A stretch of 64,000 nucleotides of DNA from Comamonas testosteroni ATCC 11996 (GTDB lineage: Bacteria > Pseudomonadota > Gammaproteobacteria > Burkholderiales > Burkholderiaceae_C): contig NZ_AHIL01000037.1 in NCBI RefSeq assembly GCF_000241525.1, positions 78,709-142,708 on the forward strand, read 5' to 3'. The notes under the pieces were generated by a model that saw nothing but the letters and a program-made list of their open reading frames with translations, did no database searches and was not told where the DNA came from. The position numbers and the translations under genes were made by a program. Shown in pieces: positions 7,130-17,309 of the stretch (positions within the stretch are counted from its first letter, which is position 1; the number at the start of each line of letters is the position of its first letter).

Positions 7130-8740
7130 TCAGGTTTGATGCAGGCGAAAGCGCTGCAGCTTGCCCGTGGCCGTGCGCGGCAGTTGATCGACGAACTGTA
7201 CGGCCCGTGGATATTTGTAGGGCGCGACCTGGCTCTTCACAAAATCCTGCAGCTCCATGACCATGGCATCGCTGGCCACATGGCCGGCACGCAGCACCAC
7301 AAAAGCCTTGACGATCTGGCCTCGCTCGCTGTCGGCCACGCCAATCACCGCGCATTCAGCCACAGAACCGTGCTGCATCAGGGCCTCCTCGACTTCAGGC
7401 GCCGCGATGTTGTATCCGGCCGAGATGATCATGTCGTCGGTGCGTGCCTGATAAACGAAATAGCCATCGACATCCATCAGATAGGCATCACCCGTCAGAT
7501 TCCAGCCCCGGCTCACATACTTGGCCTGACGGCTGTCGTTGAGATAGCGGCATCCCGTGGGGCCCTGCACGGCCAGTCTGCCCACGGTGCCGGGCGGCAC
7601 CTCAAGCCCCGCATCATCCACAACCTTGGCACGATAGCCGGGCACGGCCTTGCCTGTGGCACCGGGACGAGCCTCCTCTTCGCGGTGCGAGATGAAGATG
7701 TGCAGCATCTCGGTAGAACCGATACCGTCAATGATTTCAATACCGGTCGCGTCCTTCCACAGCGCTCGTGTGGAGGCGGTCAAGGCCTCGCCTGCCGACA
7801 CACATTTGCGCAACCGGGTGCGGCGGATGCGTTCGCCCTGCTGGGCCATCACACGGTAGGACGTGGGCGCCGTGAACACCACACTGGCACCAAATCGCTC
7901 AATGCCATCAACCAGTTGCACGGGGCCGGCTTTCTCCAGCAAGGCCATGCTGGCTCCGATGGACATAGGGAACAGCACCTGCCCTCCCAGCCCGAAAGTG
8001 AATGCCAGCGGCGGGCTGCCTATGAACACATCGTCGGCATTGGCACGCAGCGTATGCACGGGCCAGCAGGCGCAGACCGCCATCACATCACGATGAAAAT
8101 GCATGGTGGCCTTGGGCACGCCCGTGGTGCCCGAGGTGAAGCCCAGCAAACAGGTATCGGTGGCTGCGGTTGCCACGGCCTGGAAGTCATCACCCGCATG
8201 CTCCATCATGCGCTCCAGTGCATCGGCTTCCACACTGTTGAAATAGCGCACGGCCTTGAGCGTGCTGGTTTTTTCCTGTGCACCCTGTACCTCGGTGCGC
8301 AACGCAGCATCGCACAGCGCATGGCTGATTTGCGCTATGTCGATGATGGTGGACAGCTCCTTGGCCCGCAGCAGCGGCATGGCGGCCACGGCAATGCCCC
8401 CGGCCTTGATAACGCCAAACCAGCACGCCACCATCATGGGATTGTTGGGTGCGCACAGCAACACGCGATTGCCGGGCTTGAGCCCCAGCTCCTGCGTCAG
8501 CACATTGGCGATGCGATTGGCCTTGAGCTGCAGATCTGCATAGCTCCAGCGCAGGCCTTCGGCCTGAATGCACAGACGGTCGCCGCGCCCCTCGCTCACA
8601 TGTCTATCCAGCAGCTCCACGGCACAGTTAAGGCGCTCGGGGAACCGCAGCTCGGGCAGCTCGAAAATGAACTCGGGCTGCTGCTCGGGTGGCGGCAGGT
8701 TGTCGGCAGCAAAGGTATCGATATGCGCGGTGTACGACAT
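7130..8740 (-). CDS. Aryl-CoA ligase, probably 2-aminobenzoate-CoA ligase type
   Basis: The product is 536 residues of the ANL adenylate-forming family. Motifs seen are the P-loop GFTSGTTGVPKA (about 197-208), the A5/A7-like GSTEML and TGDAYLMDVDGYF, the hinge ARTDDMIISAGYNI, and the A10 lysine in PRTATGKLQRFR near the C-terminus. The N-terminus, FAADNLPPPEQQPEF, is of the type I know from 2-aminobenzoate/benzoate-CoA ligases. It would convert the aromatic acid, ATP and CoA to aryl-CoA, the first step of the operon's pathway. The start at 8740 follows an AGGAG-type site. Benzoate or salicylate cannot be excluded as substrate. Confidence 0.88.
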   Translation of the reverse strand: MSYTAHIDTFAADNLPPPEQQPEFIFELPELRFPERLNCAVELLDRHVSEGRGDRLCIQAEGLRWSYADLQLKANRIANVLTQELGLKPGNRVLLCAPNNPMMVACWFGVIKAGGIAVAAMPLLRAKELSTIIDIAQISHALCDAALRTEVQGAQEKTSTLKAVRYFNSVEADALERMMEHAGDDFQAVATAATDTCLLGFTSGTTGVPKATMHFHRDVMAVCACWPVHTLRANADDVFIGSPPLAFTFGLGGQVLFPMSIGASMALLEKAGPVQLVDGIERFGASVVFTAPTSYRVMAQQGERIRRTRLRKCVSAGEALTASTRALWKDATGIEIIDGIGSTEMLHIFISHREEEARPGATGKAVPGYRAKVVDDAGLEVPPGTVGRLAVQGPTGCRYLNDSRQAKYVSRGWNLTGDAYLMDVDGYFVYQARTDDMIISAGYNIAAPEVEEALMQHGSVAECAVIGVADSERGQIVKAFVVLRAGHVASDAMVMELQDFVKSQVAPYKYPRAVQFVDQLPRTATGKLQRFRLHQT

Positions 8741-8794
8741 GACTCACACTCCTTTTGGCCAAAACAGGCTGATGTTCTTTATTGGTGAGCGCTT

Positions 8795-9958
8795 TCAGCC
8801 ATGGTTTTTGATGAGGTCACGCCCGATGATGAGCTGCTGCACCTCGGTCGCGCCTTCGTAGATCCGCAAGGCGCGAATCTCCCGGTAAAGGCGCTCCACG
8901 GGTTGCTCGCTGACCACGCCCAGGCCGCCCCAGATCTGCACGGCGGCATCGATCACCTGCTGGGCGTTTTCGGTCGCCGTCATCTTGGCCATGGCGGCTT
9001 CCCGTGTAACGTTCTCGCCCTGGTCGCGCAACCAGGCTGCGCGATAGGTCAGCAGCGCCGCGCTGTCGATCTGCGTGGCCATCTGCGCAAGCTTGGCCTG
9101 AGTGAGCTGAAAATCAGCCAGCACGCCGCCGAACATCTTGCGGCTGGTCGCGCGCTGCAAGGCCTCATCCATGGCTCGACGCGCAAAGCCCAGCGATGCG
9201 GCGGCCACCGAGGTGCGGAACACATCGAGCGTGCGCATCGCCACCTTGAATCCCTCGCCGGCCTCGCCCACGCGCTGGGCGGCAGGCACGCGACAGTTCG
9301 AGAACTTCAAACGCGCCAGCGGGTGGGGTGCGATGACGTCGATGCGCTCGGCCACTTCGAAGCCCGGTGTGTCGGCATCCACAATCAGCGCCGACAGGCC
9401 ACGGGATCCCGGAGCCTCGCCGGTGCGCACAAAAACGACATAGAAGTCGGCAATGCCGCCGTTGGAGATCCAGGTCTTCTCGCCGTTGATCACATAGTGA
9501 TCACCTTCGAGTCTGGCCTCGCAGGCCATGGCCGCCACGTCCGAGCCGGCGTCGGGCTCGGACAGCGCAAAAGCTGAGATTGCCTCGCCCCTGGCCACCA
9601 GGCTCAGATAGCGTGTTTTCTGCTCATCGCTGCCCGCCAGAGAAATCGCCCCCGAGCCCAGACCCTGCATGGCAAACGCAAAGTCGGCCAGTCCGCTGTG
9701 GCGCGCCAGAGTCTCCCGGATCAGGCAGATGGCTCTTGTGTCGATCTGCTCCCCCGCACCGCCATAGGCCGTCCCAGCAACCGCATGCCGCAGCCAGCCT
9801 GCCTCGCCCAGGGCCTTGACCAGTTTGCGGCATTCGGCATCCACATCGGGGCCATGCGCATGCGCAATGCTCTGCCTCGCCCAGGCATCCAGCGACTGCG
9901 CAAGGCGTGCGTGATGGGGCTCGAAAAAAGGCCACTTCAGATAGCTGGTGTCTGCCAT
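8795..9958 (-). CDS. Acyl-CoA dehydrogenase
   Basis: The product is 387 residues, normal for the family. FAD-site segments [14 protein letters not shown] and [10 protein letters not shown] are present, and the catalytic Glu is in YEGATEVQQ (Glu368), equal to Glu376 of MCAD. I chose the ATG at 9958 ([10 protein letters not shown]) behind AAGGAAAC; the longer frame from 10012 has no reason to be used. The preceding hydratase stop is one base away (TGACATG), so the genes are co-translated. In the operon it would oxidise a cyclohexane or ring-cleaved acyl-CoA made after ring reduction; the substrate is inferred from context. Confidence 0.9.
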   Translation of the reverse strand: MADTSYLKWPFFEPHHARLAQSLDAWARQSIAHAHGPDVDAECRKLVKALGEAGWLRHAVAGTAYGGAGEQIDTRAICLIRETLARHSGLADFAFAMQGLGSGAISLAGSDEQKTRYLSLVARGEAISAFALSEPDAGSDVAAMACEARLEGDHYVINGEKTWISNGGIADFYVVFVRTGEAPGSRGLSALIVDADTPGFEVAERIDVIAPHPLARLKFSNCRVPAAQRVGEAGEGFKVAMRTLDVFRTSVAAASLGFARRAMDEALQRATSRKMFGGVLADFQLTQAKLAQMATQIDSAALLTYRAAWLRDQGENVTREAAMAKMTATENAQQVIDAAVQIWGGLGVVSEQPVERLYREIRALRIYEGATEVQQLIIGRDLIKNHG

Positions 9959-9959
9959 G

Positions 9960-10814
9960 TCAGTTTCCTTGAAAGACCGGTTTTTGCTTGGCGACAAACG
10001 CGTGATAGGCACGCGAGAAATCCTCGGTCAGCATGCACAGTGCCTGGGCCTGCGCTTCGGCCTCAATCGCCTGCTCAATCGTCATGGCCCATTCCTGGTG
10101 CAGCATGGTCTTGGTAATGCCGTTGGCAAAGCTGGGACCGGCAGCCAGATCGCCAGCCAGCTTCTGCGCCTCGGCCAGCACGCTCTCAGGTTCGCACAGA
10201 CGGTTGAAGAAGCCCCAGCGTTCGCCCTCCTCACCGCCCAGGCTGCGTCCCGTATAGAGCAGCTCGCTCGCACGCCCCTGACCGATGATGCGAGGCAGCA
10301 TGGCGCAGGCCCCCATGTCGCAGCCCGCCAGCCCCACGCGGTTGAACAGGAACGCAGTCTTGCTGCGCGCGGTGCCCAGGCGCATGTCCGAGGCCATGGC
10401 CATGATGGCCCCAGCACCCGCACATACGCCATCGATTGCCGCGATGATCGGCTGAGGGCAGGCACGCATGGTCTTGACCAGCTCGCCCGTCATGCGGGTG
10501 AACATCAAAAGCTCCGGGGCCTTGAGCGCGACCAGCGGCCCGATGATTTCATGCACATCGCCACCCGAGCAGAAGTTGCCGCCGGCGCCGACCATCACCA
10601 CTGCCTTCACATCCTGAGCCCACTTGAGCTGGTGAAACAGGTCACGCAGCTCGGCATAGGAATCAAACGTCAGCGGATTCTTGCGCTCAGGGCGATTGAG
10701 GGTGATGGTGGCCACACCATCTGTCACCTGCCACTGGAAATGCGTGGCCTTATAGCCCGCCAGCAGCTTGTGATTGCCAGCTTGCAGCGCTGGATCGATT
10801 GCATATTCGCTCAT
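9960..10814 (-). CDS. Enoyl-CoA hydratase/isomerase (crotonase) family protein
   Basis: The product is 284 residues. It has a crotonase core with the oxyanion-hole segments [15 protein letters not shown] and [21 protein letters not shown]. The start is the ATG at 10814 ([10 protein letters not shown]) after GGAGACAG; a TTG at 10826 is in frame. It lies between the SDR and the acyl-CoA dehydrogenase genes. It may hydrate a ring double bond or open the ring hydrolytically, as related crotonases do in CoA-dependent aromatic pathways. Family certain; exact reaction not visible. Confidence 0.9.
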   Translation of the reverse strand: MSEYAIDPALQAGNHKLLAGYKATHFQWQVTDGVATITLNRPERKNPLTFDSYAELRDLFHQLKWAQDVKAVVMVGAGGNFCSGGDVHEIIGPLVALKAPELLMFTRMTGELVKTMRACPQPIIAAIDGVCAGAGAIMAMASDMRLGTARSKTAFLFNRVGLAGCDMGACAMLPRIIGQGRASELLYTGRSLGGEEGERWGFFNRLCEPESVLAEAQKLAGDLAAGPSFANGITKTMLHQEWAMTIEQAIEAEAQAQALCMLTEDFSRAYHAFVAKQKPVFQGN

Positions 10815-10835
10815 GTCTGTCTCCAATAATCCGGT

Positions 10836-11606
10836 TCACATGACTTCGCCACCAGCGACGGCTATGGCTTGCCCGGTAATACTTGATGCACCTCGCCCAC
10901 ATAGCCACAGCACGGCGTCCGCCACCTCGTGCGGCTGTACCAGGCGGCCTTGGGGGTTGGATTTGACGAACTCAGCCATTGCCTGCTCTGGTGTGCGGCC
11001 GGTCTTGGCAACGACTCGGTCAATGCTGGTTTTGACAATCTCGGTTTCGGTATAGCCGGGGCAGACGGCGTTGACGGTGATCCCGGTCTTGGCGTACTCC
11101 AGCGCCAGGGCTCGTGTCAGGCCCACCACGCCATGCTTGGCCGCTACATAGGCCGCGACATAGGCGTAGCCCACCAAACCAGCCGTGCTGGCCACATTGA
11201 CGATGCGTCCCCAGCCCGAAGCGGACATGGCCGGCAGCACTTGCTGAATGCAGTGCATGGTGCCGGTCAGGTTGACCGCCAGCATCTGCTGCCAATGCGC
11301 GGCATCCATCTTCATGAAGGGCGCGCTGCTGGCCTGGCCGGCGTTATTGACCAGAATGCTGATGTCACCTTGCACGGCTGCCGCCTTCGCAAACGCTGTT
11401 GCCACCTGTTTTTCATCGGACACATCGGCCAGCACCATCTGGCATTGACCGGGGTGCTCTTCCACCAGTTTCTGCAGCGGCTCGGCGCGACGTCCCAGCA
11501 CCGTGACGCGAGCGCCCTGCTCCAGCAGTTGGAGCGCAATCGCCTCGCCAATGCCCTGGCCCGCGCCCGTCACCAGCGCATGTTGATGGTTGAGATCGCC
11601 TGTCAT
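10836..11606 (-). CDS. Short-chain dehydrogenase/reductase (SDR), classical type
   Basis: The product is 256 residues. It has the cofactor motif TGAGQGIG (13-20), NNAG at about 90, the active-site Tyr and Lys in YVAAKHG (about 155-159), and PGYTETE after the active site. The start ATG at 11606 has GGAGAAT in front; the frame is open further upstream but that part is not protein-like. It is the second gene of the operon, after the monooxygenase/reductase, and would interconvert a hydroxy- and keto-acyl-CoA. Close relatives are annotated as 3-hydroxybutyrate or 3-hydroxyacyl-CoA dehydrogenases; the real substrate here is an inference. Confidence 0.88.
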   Translation of the reverse strand: MTGDLNHQHALVTGAGQGIGEAIALQLLEQGARVTVLGRRAEPLQKLVEEHPGQCQMVLADVSDEKQVATAFAKAAAVQGDISILVNNAGQASSAPFMKMDAAHWQQMLAVNLTGTMHCIQQVLPAMSASGWGRIVNVASTAGLVGYAYVAAYVAAKHGVVGLTRALALEYAKTGITVNAVCPGYTETEIVKTSIDRVVAKTGRTPEQAMAEFVKSNPQGRLVQPHEVADAVLWLCGRGASSITGQAIAVAGGEVM

Positions 11607-11727
11607 TGAATTCTCCAGACCACTGGCCCACAGAACTGGTGCACTCCAGCCCGTGGCTCCCCGCAGCGCGGGCTGCGTCTGCATGCGTTGACCGAGAGGG
11701 AAAACGCGACGCGAATCAGGGGGTGTT

Positions 11728-14052
11728 TCATTTGGCCCCGGCTTGCTGCGCTTTCTCGCGCTCGAACAGGGCCTCCATCTGGCGCTTGCCCTGGAAGTAT
11801 TGCTTGGGCCAGACGATAGGCGTGTAGCCAATCTTGGCGGCCTCGGTCAGCGTCCAGGCCGGGTTGGCCAGATGCGGGCGTGCCACGGCACAGAGGTCGG
11901 CACGTCCTGCAGCAATGATGCTGTTGGCATGGTCGGCCTCGCTGATCGCGCCCACGGCCATGGTCGCAATATCGGCCTCCTGGCGAATGCGGTCTGCAAA
12001 CGGGGTTTGATACATGCGACCAAACACCGGCTTTTCGAGCTTGCTGACCTGCCCCGATGAGCAGTCGATCAGATCGGCACCTGCGGCCTTGAAGGCCTTG
12101 GCAATCTGTACCGCATTTTCGGGCGTGATGCCACCCGGCACCCAGTCATGAGCCGAGATGCGCACGGACATGGGCTTGTCCTGAGGCCAAACGGCGCGCA
12201 TGGCCTTGAACACTTCCAGCGGGAAGCGCAGACGGTTTTCCAGGCTGCCGCCGTATTCATCGCTGCGCTGATTGGTCAGCGGCGAGATAAAGCCCGACAG
12301 CAGATAGCCGTGCGCACAGTGCAGCTCCAGCCAGTCCACGCCGATGTCGGCCGCCATTTGCGCAGCGTGCACAAACTGCTGCAGCACCTCATCCATGTCG
12401 GCGCGTGTCATGACCCTGGAGATCTGGCTCACTCCCTGCAGATATTGCTGCTCAGACGCTGCCATGATGGGCCAGTTGCCCTGCTCCAGCGGCAGATCCG
12501 TACCTTCCCAGGCCAGCCGCGTCGAGGCCTTTGCACCCGCATGGCCGATCTGCATGGCGAACTTGGCATCGGTGTTGGCGTGAATCCAGTCGCTGATGCG
12601 TTTCCAGGCCTGCTTTTGCTCAGCACTATAAGTACCCGGGCAGCCGGGCGTGATGCGCCCCTCGGGGCTGACACAGGCCATCTCGGCAAACACCAGACCG
12701 GCACCACCGAGCGCACGCGCACCCAGATGAACGAGGTGAAACTCACCAGGCACGCCATCAACCGCAGAGTACTGCGCCATGGGTGAGACCACGATACGGT
12801 TCTTCAGCGTGAGGCCGCGCAGGGTATAGGGCAGGAACATGGGCGGCGGCGCATTGGCATCGACCGCGACGCCGTTTCTCTCGGCCAGCCATTTCTCATA
12901 GCCGCCAAGCCACTGCGCATCACGCATGCGCAGGTTCTCATGGCTGATGCGCTGACTGCGCGTGAGCATGGAGTACATGAACTGCTCGGGCTCCAGTTGG
13001 TCGCAATAGCGCTGGCCGCAGACCTCGAACCACTCCATCGCATTCCAGGCCGCGTTCTGAATGCGCAGCGTCTCGACACGACGCGCTTCCTGATAGGCCG
13101 CCAACACCTCGGGAATATGCGCAGCCGCATCACCCCGCTGCTTGAACTGGCGTGCCAGCTCGATCGCATCCTCGATCGCCAGCTTGGTTCCTGAGCCAAT
13201 GGCGAAATGTGCCGTATGCACGGCATCGCCCATCAGCACCACATGGCTGCCCTTGCGGTTTTTCAACCACCACTGGTCGCAGACCACGCGCTGAAAGTTG
13301 ATCCAGGCCGAGCCGCGCAGATGGCGGGCATTGGTCATCAGTTTCTCGCCCTGCAGATTGTCCGCGAACAGCTTTTCACAGAAGGCAATGGACTGCTCCT
13401 GATCGGCGGTGTCGAGACCGCTGGCTTTCCAGCATTCCTCCGTGGTCTCCACGATGAAGGTTGAGGTCTTGTCGTCGAACTTGTAGATATGCGCCTGAAA
13501 CCAGCCATGCGGCGTGCGCACGAAATCAAAGGTGAATGCCTCGTAGACCTTGTTCGTTCCCAGCCAGATATAGCGATTGGGGCGGGTGACGATATCGGGC
13601 TTGAAGATGTCGGCGTATTTGCTGCGAATGCGCGAGTTCACGCCATCGCAGGCAATCACCAGGTCGGCATCCGGATAGTCCTCGTCGCTTTGCACATCGG
13701 TCTCGAACACCAGGTTCACACCCAGCTGTTCGCAACGCGCTTGCAGGATATTGAGCAGATGCTTGCGACCAATCCCCACAAAGCCATGTCCTCCGGAGCG
13801 AATCTTGCGCCCTTTGAACAGCAACTCGATATCGTCCCAATGGTTGAAAGCCTGCTCGATCTGCACGGCCGTCACCGGGTCCCAGTCGCGCATATTGTCC
13901 ATAGTGGCATCGGAGAAAACGACACCCCAGCCAAAGGTGTCGTAGGGCTTGTTGCGCTCCACCACCGTCACCTCATGTGCAGGGCTCATCTGCTTCATCA
14001 GCAAAGCAAAGTACAAGCCGGCGGGGCCACCGCCTATGCAGACAATTTTCAT
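11728..14052 (-). CDS. Bifunctional flavin monooxygenase/reductase of aryl-CoA (anthraniloyl-CoA monooxygenase / salicylyl-CoA 5-hydroxylase type)
   Basis: The product is 774 residues with two fused flavoenzyme domains. Residues 1-380 are a PHBH-type FAD monooxygenase with IGGGPAG at 6-12 and the late FAD motif [19 protein letters not shown]. Residues about 390-760 are an old-yellow-enzyme domain ([39 protein letters not shown]). This layout is that of 2-aminobenzoyl-CoA monooxygenase/reductase of Azoarcus evansii, which hydroxylates and then reduces the ring; it is often annotated salicylyl-CoA 5-hydroxylase. I chose the ATG at 14052 (MKIVCIGG). It is the first gene of the seven-gene operon, divergent from a MarR regulator. 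Confidence 0.92.
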   Translation of the reverse strand: MKIVCIGGGPAGLYFALLMKQMSPAHEVTVVERNKPYDTFGWGVVFSDATMDNMRDWDPVTAVQIEQAFNHWDDIELLFKGRKIRSGGHGFVGIGRKHLLNILQARCEQLGVNLVFETDVQSDEDYPDADLVIACDGVNSRIRSKYADIFKPDIVTRPNRYIWLGTNKVYEAFTFDFVRTPHGWFQAHIYKFDDKTSTFIVETTEECWKASGLDTADQEQSIAFCEKLFADNLQGEKLMTNARHLRGSAWINFQRVVCDQWWLKNRKGSHVVLMGDAVHTAHFAIGSGTKLAIEDAIELARQFKQRGDAAAHIPEVLAAYQEARRVETLRIQNAAWNAMEWFEVCGQRYCDQLEPEQFMYSMLTRSQRISHENLRMRDAQWLGGYEKWLAERNGVAVDANAPPPMFLPYTLRGLTLKNRIVVSPMAQYSAVDGVPGEFHLVHLGARALGGAGLVFAEMACVSPEGRITPGCPGTYSAEQKQAWKRISDWIHANTDAKFAMQIGHAGAKASTRLAWEGTDLPLEQGNWPIMAASEQQYLQGVSQISRVMTRADMDEVLQQFVHAAQMAADIGVDWLELHCAHGYLLSGFISPLTNQRSDEYGGSLENRLRFPLEVFKAMRAVWPQDKPMSVRISAHDWVPGGITPENAVQIAKAFKAAGADLIDCSSGQVSKLEKPVFGRMYQTPFADRIRQEADIATMAVGAISEADHANSIIAAGRADLCAVARPHLANPAWTLTEAAKIGYTPIVWPKQYFQGKRQMEALFEREKAQQAGAK

Positions 14053-14103
14053 GACTGTGATCCGTTCCTGGCTTTTCAAAAAAATTACTTTATATCTAAA
14101 TTA

Positions 14104-14115
14104 TTAATGCATGAA
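14104..14115. promoter_or_regulatory. Candidate MarR operator between divergent genes
   Basis: TTAATGCATGAA is a near-palindrome (10 of 12 positions, centred on ATGCAT) in the AT-rich 118-base gap between the catabolic operon and the marR-like gene. Weaker AATT/AATTT arms extend it. Its place fits an operator that covers both promoters. No experiment is implied. Confidence 0.5.
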
Positions 14116-14170
14116 ATTTTCACTAAAATCCGGCCAAACCCTGAACCCAAAGCACGCTAGTTTGCGCACC

Positions 14171-14695
14171 ATGCCAACCATGGCCCAACACAATCCGGAT
14201 TTTTCCATCGACATGCCCGAAGCCCCGGGACGCGAGGCTGGCCTGTCCCACTCCGACCATCAGGCCGTGCGCCTGTGGCTGCGCCTTCTGACCTGCAGCA
14301 CACAGATCGAGCAGGTCATTCGCAGCCAGCTACGCACAGAGTTCGGCACGACCCTGCCTCGTTTTGACTACCTGGCACAGCTCAGCCGCTTTCCCAAGGG
14401 TCTGCGCATGAAGACCCTGTCGGAATATCTGATGGTGACCGGCGGCAATGTGACCGGACTGACCGATCAACTGGTGGCCGAAGGCTGGGTGGAACGCGTG
14501 GCTGACGAGGAAGACCGCCGCTCCATGATCGTGCGCCTGACCCGTACGGGCAAAAAGCAGTTCAAGGCCATGGCAGCTGCGCATGAGCTATGGCTTGAGC
14601 AGTTGCTGACTCCACTGGGCAGCAAAAACGCCAGCGATTTGTACGAACAACTGGGCAAGCTCAAACAGGTGCTGAGCTCTCCAGAAAGTGCCTGA
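14171..14695 (+). CDS. MarR-family transcriptional regulator of the aryl-CoA operon
   Basis: The product is 174 residues from the ATG at 14171. The winged helix is clear: LPRFDYLAQLSRFPKG, recognition helix region MVTGGNVTGLTDQLVAEGWVE, wing VADEEDRRSMIVRLTRTGK. MarR proteins of aromatic-acid clusters are usually repressors released by the aromatic acid or its CoA thioester. It is transcribed away from the seven-gene operon, so it probably controls that operon and itself. The open frame also starts at 14111, but that ATG lies inside the candidate operator, so a downstream start (14171 or 14180) is more likely; neither has a strong ribosome site. Confidence 0.85.
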   Translation: MPTMAQHNPDFSIDMPEAPGREAGLSHSDHQAVRLWLRLLTCSTQIEQVIRSQLRTEFGTTLPRFDYLAQLSRFPKGLRMKTLSEYLMVTGGNVTGLTDQLVAEGWVERVADEEDRRSMIVRLTRTGKKQFKAMAAAHELWLEQLLTPLGSKNASDLYEQLGKLKQVLSSPESA

Positions 14696-14781
14696 GCCTG
14701 AAAAAACACCGTTTTGTGACAATTTCATGGAGAATGCCCTGCACGCAGTCCTGCGTGACACAGGCTTGGGGGGCATGGTTC

Positions 14782-15213
14782 ATGGATTTACTGCATCTGC
14801 GATATCGGCTCAAGTCCGGGTTCTACTATCTCTACGACATGCGTGATGCACCCAACGCCATCACGGGAGAGCGCCCCTATCGCCTCAAGACCGAGCTGGT
14901 CGCCATCGCGTTTGATCGAATCACAGGCCGCGTGCACCAGCATGGTCACCCCACCCGCATCCACTCCTGGGCCATGGGCGCGCAGCGCCGTCTGCGCATG
15001 GCAGGAGACTGGGAAGGCGCGAACCGGCTGGTCGTGGTCTCCGGCCCGCTGCCCGAAGAAGAAATCAACAAATGCCTGAGCGTGCAAGGCTACTGCCGCT
15101 GGATGCTGACGCGTCTGGCAAACATGCCGCATGGCAAATTTGCAGCCCATCGTGCAGGCAGCCGCAGCAGCTGGCAAAGACGTGAGTCAGGCCAGCAGCG
15201 CCAGGCTGCCTGA
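14782..15213 (+). CDS. Hypothetical protein
   Basis: The product is 143 residues from the ATG at 14782 (MDLLHLRYRL); the frame is open from 14716. I do not recognise a family. It is basic, with WAMGAQRRLRMAGDWEGANRLVVVSGPLPEEEINKC in the middle region (motifs WAMG, GDWEG, VVVSGP) and no membrane segment. The C-terminus is Arg/Gln-rich. It follows the marR gene on the same strand after 86 bases, and converges on the stress-protein gene. Codon use looks normal for the window, so I think it is real, but no function can be given. Confidence 0.55.
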   Translation: MDLLHLRYRLKSGFYYLYDMRDAPNAITGERPYRLKTELVAIAFDRITGRVHQHGHPTRIHSWAMGAQRRLRMAGDWEGANRLVVVSGPLPEEEINKCLSVQGYCRWMLTRLANMPHGKFAAHRAGSRSSWQRRESGQQRQAA

Positions 15214-15267
15214 TTTCCACTCAAATTTCCGCCAGCTCTTATTGATCAAGCGCATAGCGCCATCAAA

Positions 15268-15741
15268 TCAGGATTCAGCCTCTTCAGCGGAACTGTCATC
15301 CGCCTCGGCCACTTCGGGCATTTTCACAATCGTCACCGGCAGCCGGCTGTGTCTGGCCACCTCGCGAGAGACCGAGCCGATCAGGATGCTGCCCAGGCCG
15401 CTCTGGCCCGTCGCACCGATGATGATCTGATCGCACTCATTGCTCTCGGCAATATCAATCAGGGTATTGGCCTCTTCGCCCAGGCTGATCTCCACTTCAT
15501 AGGAGGCCCCGGCCTCCTTGAGAAGATCCTGTGCAGGCGCAACCAGATCCATGCCGGCTTCGATGCTGGCGTTGGCAATCAGGTCTGAATCTGTGGTTGC
15601 AAGCTCCAGCAGCGTGGCCTCCTTCTGCACATGAGCTATCACAAAGTGAGCATCCAGTCCGCTCTGCAAAAGCTTGATGCCGTGGCGTACGGCCTCAAGT
15701 GCGACATCCGATCCATCCACCGCAATCATGATCTTGAGCAT
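15268..15741 (-). CDS. Universal stress protein (UspA family, ATP-binding type)
   Basis: The product is 157 residues. It begins MLKIMIAVDGSD and ends with the ATP-binding signature G-2X-G-9X-G-S, seen as GATGQSGLGSILIGS, followed by VSREVARHSRLPVTIVK. This puts it in the ATP-binding UspFG/MJ0577-like group, not the non-binding UspA group. I chose the ATG at 15741 because AGGAGG lies just before it. The Asp/Glu/Ser-rich tail is short. Single gene between convergent and divergent neighbours; such proteins modulate stress survival, and the specific role is unknown. Confidence 0.9.
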   Translation of the reverse strand: MLKIMIAVDGSDVALEAVRHGIKLLQSGLDAHFVIAHVQKEATLLELATTDSDLIANASIEAGMDLVAPAQDLLKEAGASYEVEISLGEEANTLIDIAESNECDQIIIGATGQSGLGSILIGSVSREVARHSRLPVTIVKMPEVAEADDSSAEEAES

Positions 15742-15856
15742 GGCAACCTCCTGTTCGTCTTGCGCACCAGTGTAGGCCCTGGCTGCAAAGACGGGTTGCG
15801 AATCTGGGGCAAGCACCGGCTATTGCAGCAGTGCTTGCGGGCATCTGGGAAAATAG

Positions 15857-17035
<1,179 letters not shown>

Positions 17036-17066
17036 GCCACCCATCGTCTGCCGCAGCAGAACCACC

Positions 17067-17096
17067 AAAAAGCCAGAGCGAGTCTCTGGCTTTTTT
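17067..17096 (+). terminator. Rho-independent terminator after tgt
   Basis: AAAGCCAGAG, loop, and CTCTGGCTTTTTT form a strong stem with a T-run, 31 bases after the tgt stop. The A-run before the stem would also allow function on the other strand. Confidence 0.9.
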
Positions 17097-17309
17097 CATT
17101 CGGCGGTTGATATCCGGCTTGCCTGTAGTCCGTCAAATGAAAAACATCGTCAATTGCCCGCCTCAAAACCGCTTCGGCAATCATTTTTCTGTATGTTTTT
17201 GTTAAAACCACAACATCTGACGGCAACAACAGGCATTTTTGGCGATTGATATCGAATTCGCAAAGAGCCACTGAAGAAAGTTCCACGAAACGCTCTCGGC
17301 CCCTCCCCC

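Noticed and set aside
6914..8788. Plus-strand open frame of 624 codons across the aryl-CoA ligase
   Set aside because: Antisense to the ligase with complete ANL motifs.
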